Below, piece by piece: positions 9,601 through 19,030 of a stretch of DNA of 64,000 nucleotides. Each line of letters begins with the position of its first letter. Position 1 is the stretch's first letter. A program made the translations under genes and the position numbers. This stretch comes from Closterium sp. NIES-65. Its lineage: Eukaryota; Streptophyta; Zygnematophyceae; Desmidiales; Closteriaceae. The notes beneath the pieces were generated by a model. It had not been told where the DNA came from and made no database searches. It worked only from the letters and a program-made list of their open reading frames with translations. Location of the stretch: contig CANXME010002051.1 in NCBI GenBank assembly GCA_948144175.1, positions 124,001 to 188,000 of the forward strand. The letters run 5' to 3'.

Positions 9601-12600
9601 GGGCTACCGGGGGGGGACCTGGTACCAAGAAGAGCGGGGGCGGGGGGGAGGGACGGAGTGCGGTAGGGGAAGAGGCGGTAGTAGGGTACCGACTCATCGA
9701 ACGTGACGTCCTGGGAGGACAGAACATGGCGAGAGGTGGGGTGGTAGAACTGCCACCCAGGGGCGTCGGGGGGGAACCCCAGGAAGACGCAGGGAGCAGC
9801 GCGAGGGGACAGCTTGTCCGCAGACAAGTCGTGGACAAACGCCCGAGATCCCCAGACCCGGAACGCCTACGCATCGCCAACCTTCCCCGTCCACAGGAGG
9901 GCTGGGGAGGTCTCCGGCCTGGAGACCCTGGGGTGAAGGTTGATCTGATGCGCCGCGTACCTGACCGCAAACGGCCACAGAAAATGGGGGGCAGCCGCAT
10001 GCATCATAGACGTACGAGCGACGTCCATGACCATGCCAATGCGGCGCTCTGCAATCCCATTTTGCTGCGATGAGTCCGGAAGCGTGAAGGTCTGACGGAT
10101 GCCTCGCGCACGACAGTAGGCACGCAAAAGGCCAGAGGAGAACTCTCCGCCTCTGTCCGAGTGCAGACGCAACACAGGAAAGTCCGAGCCTAAGCTCTGC
10201 CTGAGCTGGAGACGAGCTGCGCGGATCCAGTCGATCAGCACCTCAGTGACATCACCCTTGCTGCGCAAGGGGAAGACTGTGGTGTAACGCGAGTAGTCGT
10301 CAACCACCAACAGGAAGTAGCGCTCGTGATCGAGTCCACGGACGCGGGCAGGGCCCCACACGTCCATGTGAAGCATCTGCAACGGAGCCTCTGTCGGAGG
10401 AAACTGGGAGGAGTGAGGGGCAGCACGCTGGCGCCCCTCGACACAGGGGACACAGGCAGGGCCAGGGCCCTGAGGAAGGGGAGGGAGGGACCGGGGGAGA
10501 CCACACACAAGAAGACGGGAGGCCATGCCTCTGAGCCGAAGCAGAGAGGGGTGACCCAGGCGGTGGTGCCAGAGGAGAGTCTCGTGAGACAGGAGACGAC
10601 ACGAACAGGGGGCAGACTCAGGACCAGACCTGGACGCTGCAGCAAACACCTGACCTGACGAAGGGACCCTACCAGACTCAGAAACGGGAGGAGAAGCAGT
10701 GGTCAGTGTGTACAGGCTCGACCCTGGCTGACGTGTAAACGTAGCCAGGTGACGACCTGTGCTAGCCTCTGTGCAGTGCGTCACTCGCTGACGAGCAGGG
10801 GTGAACTGGTGGACTCCCACATCCTGTAGGTCAGCACCACTCACCAAGTTCGTAGAGAACGAGGGGAGGTAGAGACCAGACAGGGTGCCAGAGGGAGCCG
10901 CCGGACACGGGAGGACTGTGGAGAAGCGAGACAGGACAGGACCCCCAGAGGGGTCAGCCAGGGACACCGCAACAGGCCGACTAAGTGGCGTGAGCGTGGT
11001 GCGGTCCCGAAAGAAGGAGCGAGATGCTCCAGAGTCAAGGGTGAAGGTGTGGGAGGCCGAAGCCGACGCAGTACCTGAGAGCGCAGACTCACTAGCACCT
11101 GAGAGAGCAGCCTCACCAGTACCTGAGAGCACAGACGCACTGGCACCTAGAGCAGAAGCCTTGCTGGCACCTAGAGCAGCAGTACCAATGCCCGGGTCGG
11201 GCGGGAAACACCGGTAACAGTCACCCTCATCACTAACAGTCACAGCATATATGGCAGCAAGGATAGCATCAAAGTCAAGATCAAAAACAGCTACACCAGC
11301 CCTAGACAGCTCTCCCCAGCGGGGGATCTCAGAGGCCTCCGGAAACTGCTGGCGCCAAGCGTCTGTCAGGCGGCTAAAGCAGCGGCGGGCGGTGTGGGCG
11401 CCCCCACACTGCTCACCCGCGCGGTCGCCGGTACGAAGGACGTAGGCGCAGGGACCAAACGCCCCACCACGCTGACGCTACGAGTACCACTCACGGAGCT
11501 GCTGAGGGGCGGGGACGTCGCGAGAGCGCTGCTGCTGCTGCTGCTGCTGGTGCTGGCGCTGACCACCCCCAGTGCTGCTCCGCTGGGACGAGCCACTCCG
11601 ACCACCTCCACCACCGCCACCCTCGCCTCCGCCGCCACCGCCGCCACCGCCACCCTCGCCCCCGCCGCTCCCACCGCCACCTCCGCCACCACCTCCGCCG
11701 CCGCCTCCGCCTCCACTGCCGCCACTAGTACCTCCACTCCCGCCACCACCCCCACCGCCACCCCCACTCCCCCCGCCGCCCCCACCACCCCCGCCACCGC
11801 CCCCGCTAGCTCCACCCGCTCCCTTGGCCCCCTTGCCCTTGCCAGAGCGGCGCCTGCCGCTGGGGGCAGACGCCGCACCGACCGACTCTAAACCAACGAG
11901 GTCGGCCACAGCAGCAGAGGCGACAGAGGGTAACAGGGGGGAAGTAGAACACCCCTCAAAGATGGGGGTGCGAGGGTCACCACGAGAGGCCCCTACAGCG
12001 ACTATGCTCTTCTCGGCCGCTAGCAGGGGCTTCTTGAGGAGGTCGACAGTGAGGGTGGTGGGACAGACAGAGAGGAACTGGTCCCTAACTACACGAAGGG
12101 ACTCAGGGAGACGGGTGACGAGAAAGTAGAGGGTGATGTACATGGGAGGGGGGTTTGCGGCGCAGAAGTCAGCAGGAAGCGCAGCGCGGTAGCGACTGTC
12201 ACTAGCGCGGAGGTGGGTAAAGAGGTCAGCGACTGTGGGAAAGGCAGCAAGGTCAGGGAAGAGGTACTGTAGCATGAGGCGGCTCGGTGTAGCAGAGGAA
12301 GGGGAGGAGTAGCGCGCAACTACAGCGTCGTACAAGGCCTGAGCGGTCTTGCACTGACTAAAGTGTGCACGCTCGGAGGAAGGGAGGTGGCGACGCACAG
12401 CAAGACGTGCAGCAGCATCGCGTGAGGCCCGCTTGGAGCGCACAGTGGGGTCAGCATCAGCAGGAGGGGCAGGGACAGCGCCAAAGACAAAGTCAAAGAG
12501 AGAAACTTCATCTACCGTATCGCAAAGCAAGTACAGCTGCAGGTCGTCGACCCAGACCGCAAAGTCAATGGCGCGACCCTCAGCGTCGAAAGCCAGGACA

Positions 12601-12614
12601 CTAGGGGTTGCCAT
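6650..12614 (-). pseudogene. Gag-Pol of Copia A, interrupted
   Basis: The ATG at 12614 starts MATPSVLAFDAEGR, the Gag start shared by the family. Gag is followed by a poly-Gly/Ser tract (11840-11560) and a zinc-knuckle-like region with EQCGGAHTARRC. Next come protease with LDSGASRSFF, integrase with HHRLGHPS, MDVWGP, LHSDRGGEF and QQNGIAERR (the HHCC-type entry, then the D, D and E residues), a roughly 250-residue Gly/Ala/Glu/Pro repeat linker (9530-9280), RT with ARYVARGFSQRQG and YVDDLVFA, and RNase H with EAEIYAG and YVDNKAML. TAG stops lie at 11478, 9867 and 7760, and a frameshift in a C-rich run lies near 9640. Otherwise the frame is continuous, so inactivation was recent. Confidence 0.92.
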
Positions 12615-13730
12615 GATAGCAGCTGACAGTCTCACCGGACAGGAAGGGTCGAGTCGCTCAGCAGCACAGCAACACAGCAGTACAGCAACTCCGCCGGCCC
12701 AGGAGCAGTAGCAGCCCCACAGGAGCAGGAGCTTGGCACCTCAGACGGCTCGGGCGGCTCGGGCGGCTCGGGCGGTTCGGGCGGCTTGGGCGGCTCGGGT
12801 GGCTCGGGCACGCGGCGGCACGGGCGGCTCGGGCGGCTCTGCTGCTCGGGCGGCTCGTGCGGCTCGGGTGACGCTGGGGCTCACGGGCGGCGCGGGCGTC
12901 GTGGCGGGCGGCTCACGGGCGGCTCGCGGGCGGCTCACGGGCGGCTGCACGGGCGGCTGGGGCGGCTCACGGGCGGCTGGGGCGGCTCACGGGCGGCTCG
13001 TCGGGCTGCTGCACGGGCGGCTGCACTGGCGGTTGCACGGGCGGTTGCACGGGCGGTGCACGGGCGGCTCACGGGCGGCTGCACGGGGGGCGCGTCGGGC
13101 GGCAGCACGGGCGGGTGCACGGGCGGCAGCACGGGCGGCTGCACGAGCGGTTCACGGGCGGCTGCACGGGCGACTGTACGGGCGGCTGCACGGGCGGCGC
13201 GTCGGGCTGCTAAGGGCGACGCACGGGCGGCCCACGGGCGGCTAGCGGGCGTCGGGCGGTGCGCAGGCGACGGGCGGCTAGCGGGCGCCGGGCGGCTAGC
13301 GGGCGTCGGGCGGCTAGCAGGCGTCGGGCGGCTAGCGGGCGTCGGGCGGCTGGCGCGTCGGGCGGCTAGCGCACGGGCGGCTTTGGGTGGTGCACGGGCG
13401 GCTCTGGGTGGCTCACGGGCGGCTCTGGGCAGCGCGCGGGCGCTAGGGCGCTAGGGCGGGCAGCGGGTCGCGAGGGCGCTAGGGCGCTAGGGCGGGCAGC
13501 GCGCGGGCGCTAGGGCGCTAGGGCGCGAGGGCGGGCAGCGGGGCGCGGGCGCTAAGGCGGCGCTCGGGCTGCTAGGGCGGGCGGCGCGCTAAGGCGGCGC
13601 TCGGGCCGTTAGGGCAGATCGAAAAAAAAGTAAGAGCAAGGGCCCGGAGCGCGCTCCGGGCAGAAAAAAAAAAGGGTTCGATGTGGTGGGCCCTAAGCAC
13701 AGTTCCCACGGGGGAACCTGCTCGATACCA
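12615..13730 (-). other. Leader of Copia A with GC-rich tandem repeats and primer site
   Basis: The leader starts next to the 5' LTR with the primer site TGGTATCGAGCAGG on the minus strand. On the plus strand, 12730-13600 is a dense array of short degenerate units built on CGGGCGGCTGCAC and GGGCGTCGGGCGGCTAGC. No coding function is evident. Each Copia copy in this window has a different array in the same place. Confidence 0.75.
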
Positions 13731-13862
13731 TGAGAAAGTTAGAACGAGAATGAAATGACTATGATCGAAGTGAGTACAAATAGGAAACCCTAGTTGGGTT
13801 GTACCCCCTATGGGATACCCCACTATAGCCTACACAAATAAGCAAGCTATAATGTTCTGACA
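13731..13862 (-). repeat. 5' LTR of Copia A
   Basis: 132 bp, next to the primer site on its inner side and followed on the outside by the target duplication AATTC at 13863-13867. Confidence 0.92.
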
Positions 13863-14155
13863 AATTCTATTGACTGGAATTCCGTAGACGAGAATTTCCG
13901 CGACCAGAATTCCGTCGACCACCGACTGTAAATTCCATGCGATTGACTTCGATACTTCACTGTCAAGTTTCAAACCGAACGTGACCCGAGACAGATTTCG
14001 CCAAACTGTCCCCAATCTGTCCCCAATACCAGGTCCAGCACCTTAGCAGAAACTGTCCTGAATCTGTCCTGAGACATTTTCAGGACGAATTGAAGTCACG
14101 AGTTCGAATCCCAGCGCCGACATTTTGTTGTTCATGGCAGCATTTCCTTCTAACA
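13863..14155 (-). repeat. 3' LTR (start) of Copia element D
   Basis: On the minus strand the LTR starts TGTTAGAAGG at 14155, directly after the purine tract GGGGGTG that follows the RNase H end of D. It continues to 13863, where Copia A interrupts it. It holds degenerate GAATTCCGTCGAC-like units (13865-13925) and, at 14100-14113, GAGTTCGAATCCC, which resembles a tRNA T-arm/B-box. It contains no coding sequence. Confidence 0.6.
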
Positions 14156-14337
14156 CACCCCCTTGCTGTCAGGAGCATGGTGGTCCAGCCCGGTTGTTGC
14201 ACAGCATCGGTTGAAGGCAACCTTCTCGAGCTGCTTGGTGAAGACGCCCGCGGGCTGCACCGTCGTAGGGATGTGCTGCAGCTCCAACTTCTTCATGGGC
14301 ACCATGTACTGCAGCCACGTGTGGCGACGGTCCACAT
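14156..14337 (-). pseudogene. RNase H C-terminus of Copia D
   Basis: The minus strand reads VDRRHTWLQYMVPMKKLEL, then QPAGVFTKQLEKVAF, the end of the Copia RNase H, in which ADIFTKxL is the usual form. It is separated from the rest of the domain (16440-16740) by element J. Confidence 0.75.
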
Positions 14338-15210
14338 TGTTATGTGATGCTATCACTTGCACACATCTGTTTGCCTCCCATCACATGTTCGTGCGTTGCA
14401 TGCGTGGTGTGAGCGTGTGCAAGAATTTGTGTTTTATGTGGTTTGGTTTCTCTGTGTGTGTTTGTGAATGCTATTTGGCTTGAGCAGATATCTGAAGTGA
14501 CTCCTCTGCTCAAGAGCTTTCCGACGAACCAAGTATCACTTCAATCGGAGCACGAACAAGAAAGTTACGAATGTTAGAAGTTCGTATGTTTTTTATATTT
14601 GGTTGTGGTGACTATGGGAAGTTGTGGTGTTGACTCCATAAGGGGTATATACTTTTTGGGGGTTGGAAAATTCGTCAATATCACTGTAGATGCTACCAAG
14701 TAATTGGGAGAAGCCAAACCAGGCTGGCAAGTGTGGCCAACTTGGGCGAGGTGGATTATGGAGGTTGGGATAGTGACAAAAGAAAAAGTGGGGTTGCTAT
14801 AGGGAGGGGATTTGATGTGCTTATGGGGTTTCCTTGGTTGGGGACTCCTTGGGGACCTTCTCTCTCGTCCTCCTCTTCCCTCTTACCTAGTTTCTAGCTT
14901 CTCCAACTTTCTTGTGTGAATTTGTGAGACTCTTGTGATTGAGTTAAGATTCTATGACAGCATACCCCCCCCCCCGTGTGCGCCGAAATTGAAAAGTCAA
15001 GATATCCTTCACCTCTTGGTAGGATTCAACTTGGGAATTGTAGCTACGCTCTAGAGCTACAACATATCAAAAATTGGTGAAGTTTGGACAGTGCGTTTTT
15101 TGTCAACAGGGTTTCTTGTGAACGCGACGATTCTGTCCAGAAATTGAGACCAGCGATTTTGTGATATTTCGGCTCCTAATCTTCGTAGACTCCGTCTTTA
15201 GTCTCTAACA
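14338..15210 (+). repeat. 5' LTR of element J
   Basis: 873 bp, beginning TGTTATGTGATGC and ending AGTCTCTAACA. The last 590 bases recur at 15845-16434. It contains a C run near 14965 and no open frame of note. Confidence 0.85.
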
Positions 15211-15447
15211 AGTGGTATCAGAGCTAATTGAGGACGTTGTGAAGAGTCTACTGAATTGTGAAGACCCTACTAGACCCACCATGGCCTGTGGGCGTGCCTA
15301 AGTTGAAATCTGGAGGTTGCATGTGACTTCCGCTAAGGGGAAACTCTGCCGAAATTTCGTTGGCACTGACACTTGTGAAAATATTGTGGGACTTCGGTGT
15401 GGACAGCAAAGGGGGGAGCTGAAACCTGTGATTGGGAGCAGAGAAGA

Positions 15448-15859
15448 TGAGTCAAGAGAGTGGAGAAGCAGCTGAGAAGAGGAATGAGTCGCCACCATCC
15501 AAGATAGAACCATTGGATGGCTCCAAGGAATGGAGTGGGCGGATGAGGAGTGCCTTCAAACGGTACAAGCTACTGAAGTTGGCTATGGGGGAAGAGAAGA
15601 TGCCAGAGGAAGGAGACGCCCGCAATCGGTGGACTGAGAAGAGCGCGGTGCTGTACGACCTAATCCTTCAATCCGTCAACAACGACATGTTCCAGCACAT
15701 CAAGGATTTGGTGGAGCTCGATGATTCGGGACCAAAGGCGTGGAAGCTGCTGCGCGACGTGATACAACCCAACACGCTGCCCATCGACGTGATTGTGTTG
15801 GAGAAGGAGCTGGCTGCCCTCTCCATGCGACCGGGTAATGATGTGAAGTTGTGGGGTTG
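15448..15859 (+). pseudogene. Gag N-terminal fragment of element J
   Basis: The ATG at 15448 opens MSQESGEAAEKRNESPPSKI. The part with EPLDGSKEWSGRMRSAFKRY, DLILQSVNNDMFQHIKDL and AWKLLRDVIQ resembles the UBN2/Retrotran-gag domain of plant Copia elements. The predicted amphipathic helices would pack the genomic RNA. After about 135 residues (at RPGNDVK) the frame enters the deletion joint with the 3' LTR and stops. The zinc knuckle and all of Pol are missing, so the product could at most be a short Gag fragment. Confidence 0.75.
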
Positions 15860-16434
15860 ACTCCATAAGGGGTATAGACTTTTTGGGGGTTGGGAAATTC
15901 GTCAACATCAATGTAGATGCTGCCAAGTAGTTGGGAGAAGCCAAGCCAGGTTGGCAAGTGTGGCCAACTTGGGTGAGGTGGATTATGGAGGTTGTGAAAG
16001 TGACAAAAGTAAAAGTGGGGTTGCTATCGGGAGGGGATTTGATGTGCTTATGGGGTTTCCTTGGTTGAGGACTCCTTGGGGACCTTCCCTCTTGTCCTCC
16101 TCTTCCCTCCTACCTGGTTTCTAGCTACTCTAACTTACTTGTGTGAACTTGTGAGACTCTTGTGATTGAGTTAAGATTCTATGACAACATACCCCCCCCC
16201 TGTGCGCCGAAATTGATAAGTCAAGATATACTTCACCTCTTGATACGATTTAACTTGAGAATTCTAGCTACGCTTTAGAGCTACAACATATCCAAAATTG
16301 GTGAAGTTTTGACAGTGCGTTTATTGTTGATGGAGTTTCTTGTGAACGCGACGATTGTGTCCTGAAACTGAGACCAACGATTATGTGATATTTCGGGTCC
16401 TAATCTTCGTAAACTCCGTCCTTAGTCTCTAACA
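15845..16434 (+). repeat. Truncated 3' LTR of element J
   Basis: Matches 14618-15210 of the 5' LTR with scattered substitutions and small indels, and ends CTCTAACA before the target duplication CACAT. Confidence 0.85.
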
Positions 16435-16439
16435 CACAT

Positions 16440-17734
16440 GCTTCATGCGCCCCTACAGCCCGCCCGCCTGGCTGAGCTGCACCGCTGACATGTTGTCGAC
16501 GTACAGGGTGGTGGGAACACCTTTCTTTAGAAGTTGAAACTCCCACAGCAGGAACCTTAGCTTGAGCGCCTCCTTTTCCCGCTTCCACTGCAGCCACAAT
16601 CTCGCTCTTGGTGGAGGAAAGTTTGGTCGCACCCTGCAGCTTCTTAGCTTGCTAGGAAATGGCTTCTCCGCCAAGCTTAAAGAAATATCCTCCTGTGAAC
16701 GACTGGTTCTCCTTGTTGCCCGCATCATCCGCATCCGCATACCCCATGAGAGTCAAACTCTCTGGTCCTCCCTTGAACAGCAGCCCCATGTCCGGTGAGG
16801 CAGCCCATTAGGAGAGTGTGCGGAAGACCTCATGCCAATGCGCATCCGACCTGGTGTGCACCTGTTGCAAGGCGGCTGCACGCAAAAGAGAGGTCAGGAT
16901 GGGTTGAGATGGCTGCAAACTGCACCATGCGGAGAATTGACAAGTACCCGGTCATGGTACGGTTGACAAACTGCCCGACATCCTGCTTGGCAAAGCTGGC
17001 AGAGGAGAGAAGAGTGAGCGGCTGATTCTGCGGTGGCGCCCCCTTAAAGAACCGCTATTGCACCCTCGCCACGTACACATTCTGGTGCAGGAGGAGTGTC
17101 CTGTCGGGGCGCTCGAGGTAGCGCACAATCTGCTGCCCCAGGTAGCGCTCTAATGGCTCCACCTTACGGAGCTGAAATGCCTTGGTCAGCAGCTCCTTTA
17201 TGGTCCTGCAGCAGTTGCTCGTCTTCACTTGCCGCTAGCAAGTCATCCACGTAGATTAGCAGCCACATGTGCATTCCGCTCGCCCCATCCTTGTAGTATA
17301 GGGCCTGGTCCACAAGGAACTTCTTGAACCCCTCCACACGGAGCACCTTGCTCAACTCTTTGTACCACAGAAGGGGACTTTGCTTTAGCCCGTAAAGGCT
17401 CTTCTGCAGGAGGCACACCTTACTGCTCCCATCGATGAAGTAGGGCGGCTGTTGCATGTAGATCTCGTGGTCGATGGTGCTGTGAAGAAACACTTTCTTC
17501 ACATCAAGTTGCAGCAAATCCAGATCCATAGCTGCTGCGATTGAGAGGAGCGTGCGAATGGTGGTGGTGTTGCTGCCAACAAGAGCGTAGGTGTCGTCAT
17601 AGTCGATGCCGAAGTGCTGGCTCAATCCCTTTGCTACGAGCCTGGCCTTGTACTTCTCCATAGTACCGTCAGGTCGTAGCTTCTTCTTCAGCAGCCATTT
17701 GACGCCGACAGTTTTGCGACCTTCGGGTAGGTCA
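16440..17734 (-). pseudogene. Reverse transcriptase and RNase H of Copia D, broken
   Basis: The minus strand from 17661 encodes Copia RT (RVT_2): YKARLVAKGLSQHFGIDYDD, LLQLDVKKVFLHSTIDHEIY, LYGLKQSPLLWYKEL and LLIYVDDLLAAS, with the intact YVDD box. The frame is lost near 17190. RNase H pieces at 16600-16470 include LYVDNMSAVQLSQAGGL, followed by a stop and MKHV. RT copies the RNA into DNA. At 17734 sequence of element E begins. Confidence 0.8.
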
Positions 17735-17981
17735 GGAGGGAGTGCAGGTCATCAGGTACACGAGGCAGCCCACTAGCTCTAGGGTACGGGCCACTCGGCT
17801 CTACGGACTCGTCCGAAGGTGGAGCTGAGAGCGAGTGATTGGTAGCCAGAGGAGTGGACTATGGCGAGGACCAAATGAAGCCAAAACGCTGAAGGACCTG
17901 CTGCACCATGTGTGACTGAGTCAGTGTGATGGTGCGCCCTGCTCTGTCCCGGGTGATCTGCAAGCCAAGGTAGCTGCACAG

Positions 17982-18120
17982 TGTCAGAGGTCCACTGGTG
18001 ATCCCCGATTGATCGTAGGGAAGGGTTACAGGCACGTTGGCCTGAGGGATTATGGGCGCACTTACCCGCTACGCAAACAAGCTCTTTTATCCCAATGGTC
18101 TAGTGGTTGGGATTCTGACA
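17982..18120 (+). repeat. Left LTR of TRIM
   Basis: 139 bp, starts TGTCAGAGG, ends GATTCTGACA. Near its end ATCCCAA and TTGGGAT form a 7-bp inverted repeat around the A-box-like site. Confidence 0.92.
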
Positions 18121-18153
18121 TGGTATCAGAGCGAAGGTCTCGGGTTCGAATCC
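18096..18153 (+). promoter_or_regulatory. Possible internal Pol III promoter (A and B boxes) in the TRIM
   Basis: TGGTCTAGTGG fits the tRNA A-box consensus TRGYNNANNNG, and GGTTCGAATCC matches the B-box consensus GGTTCGANTCC exactly. The spacing is within the tRNA range. Between them TCTGA-CATGGTA-TCAGA forms a 5-bp stem with a 7-base loop, like an anticodon arm, made from the LTR end and the primer site. No acceptor stem is visible, so this is not a working tRNA gene. Function is inferred only. Confidence 0.45.
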
Positions 18154-18189
18154 CAGTGTGTGCACTTCGGGCATCTCAGTGCGGGGGGG

Positions 18190-18327
18190 TGTCAGAGGTC
18201 CACTGGTGATCTCCGATTGATCTTAGGGAAGGGTTACAGGCACGTTGGCCTGGGGGTTATGGGCGCACTTACCCGCTACGCAAACAAGCCCTTTTATCCC
18301 AATGGTCTAGTGGTTGGGATTCTGACC
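18190..18327 (+). repeat. Right LTR of TRIM
   Basis: 138 bp, nearly identical to the left LTR; its last base is C instead of A. It is followed by the target duplication CACAG. Confidence 0.92.
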
Positions 18328-19030
18328 CACAGCTCACCCAGGTCCGTGCACGTATGTCTCTTCTGAGCTCCGACTTCACAAGGGCGATAGCCTCAGTGTC
18401 AGCAGTGGCAAAGACCAATTCTTCGACGTACACAAGGATGTCGAACGGCGGCAACTAAGTGTCGGTGCGTAAAAACAGCGACGGGTCAGTAGTGGAAGGG
18501 GCAAACCCAAGAGCCGCAAGTGTCGTCCTTAGTGTATTGTGCCATGCACGAGGCGCCTGATGGAGACCGTAGACTGGCCGACGGAGGCTCCACTGGGTAC
18601 CAGGAGGGAATGACCCAGTGAAGCTAGGTGGGCGGCGCAGCCAGATCTCTTCGTGCAAATTGCCCTATAAGAACGATGTGCTGAAGTTTAGAGAACGAAG
18701 CTCGTAGTCTCCCTGAGCGGCGATGTGCAGCAGTACCCAAAGAGTGGTCATCTTCGGGGTGGGGGAGAAGGTCTGGAAGAAGTTAACTCCCTATCGCTGA
18801 CTGAAGCCTCGTGCAACGTAACGAGCCTTGAAGACAGGCGGAGTACCCGACGGCCGCTTTACCCTGAAAATCCACATGTCCATCGACTACGTTCGCCCCA
18901 GGAGGGGGAAATGCGTCGACATAAGTGCCTGTAGACTTCCAAGATGCCATCTCTACGTCCATAGATGTCTGCCACTGAGAGGAGTACTCACCCGCGATCG
19001 CCTCAGAACAGCATGAACTAGGTCAGACTC

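Larger units (their letters stand above)
6306..13862 (-). mobile_element. Copia element A, full length
   Basis: A complete Ty1/Copia retrotransposon of 7,557 bp on the minus strand. The 132-bp LTRs lie at 6306-6437 (3') and 13731-13862 (5'), and both flanks carry the target duplication AATTC (6301-6305 and 13863-13867). Order from the 5' end: LTR, primer site TGGTATCGAGC, GC-rich leader, Gag-Pol, purine tract, LTR. Gag-Pol has three in-frame TAG stops and one frameshift, so it is not autonomous now. It sits inside sequence assigned to the LTR of element D. Confidence 0.93.
14338..16434 (+). mobile_element. Copia element J, gag fragment between LTRs (deletion derivative)
   Basis: An LTR element inserted in the RNase H of D, flanked by the target duplication CACAT (14333-14337 and 16435-16439). 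The 5' LTR is complete (14338-15210, 873 bp, TGTTA...TAACA). Then come the primer site TGGTATCAGAGC (15213-15224), a leader and the N-terminal part of Gag. At 15845-15854 Gag runs straight into the 3' LTR, whose first 280 bases are missing. Gag and LTR share GAAGTTGTGG at the join, so all of pol and the start of the 3' LTR were lost in one deletion across a 10-bp repeat. Confidence 0.88.
14150..17734 (-). mobile_element. Copia element D (second family), RT to 3' LTR only
   Basis: A Copia element unlike A, F, G and I. Minus-strand coding runs from 17734 (RT) to 16440, is interrupted by element J, and ends at 14156 with the RNase H tail. Removing J and one CACAT rejoins the frame as KHVDRRHTWLQYMV. 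The 5' part (gag, protease, integrase) is missing: at 17734 it abuts element E. Confidence 0.8.
17982..18327 (+). mobile_element. TRIM: miniature LTR retroelement, 346 bp
   Basis: Two LTRs of about 139 bp (17982-18120, 18190-18327; TGTCAGAGG...GATTCTGACA) flank only 69 bp. The interior starts with the primer site TGGTATCAGAGC (18121-18132) and ends with the purine run GCGGGGGGG (18181-18189). The 5-bp target duplication CACAG lies at 17977-17981 and 18328-18332, and removing the element restores the RT of E. It has no coding capacity. A TGGTCTAGTGG A-box-like site (18096-18106) and a GGTTCGAATCC B-box (18143-18153) sit 36 bases apart across the LTR/interior border. Confidence 0.93.
17735..19030 (-). 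pseudogene. RT of Copia E, broken and split by a TRIM
   Basis: Minus-strand pieces run from STGTYVDAFPPPGANVVDG-like sequence near 18950, through EEIWLRRPPSFTGSFPPGTQ (18655) and VYGLHQAPRAWHNTLRTTL, to FDILVYVEELVFATADT (18440). Here the catalytic YVDD has become YVEE. After the TRIM the frame resumes at 17981 with the YLGLQITRDRA segment. It ends at the CT of the DLAYP region at 17735. Stops and shifts are frequent. Confidence 0.8.

Noticed and set aside
6650..12614. TAG stop readthrough or reassignment, since all three stops in Copia A are TAG
   Set aside because: F and G also carry TGA and TAA at other places, and I has no in-frame TAG, so simple decay explains it.
12786..13454. Gly/Arg/Ala-rich ORF of 222 codons
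   Set aside because: By-product of the CGGGCGGCTGCAC array in the leader of Copia A.
18085..18165. A tRNA gene
   Set aside because: A- and B-box sites and an anticodon-like stem exist, but no acceptor stem forms, and the sequence is split between LTR and interior of a TRIM.
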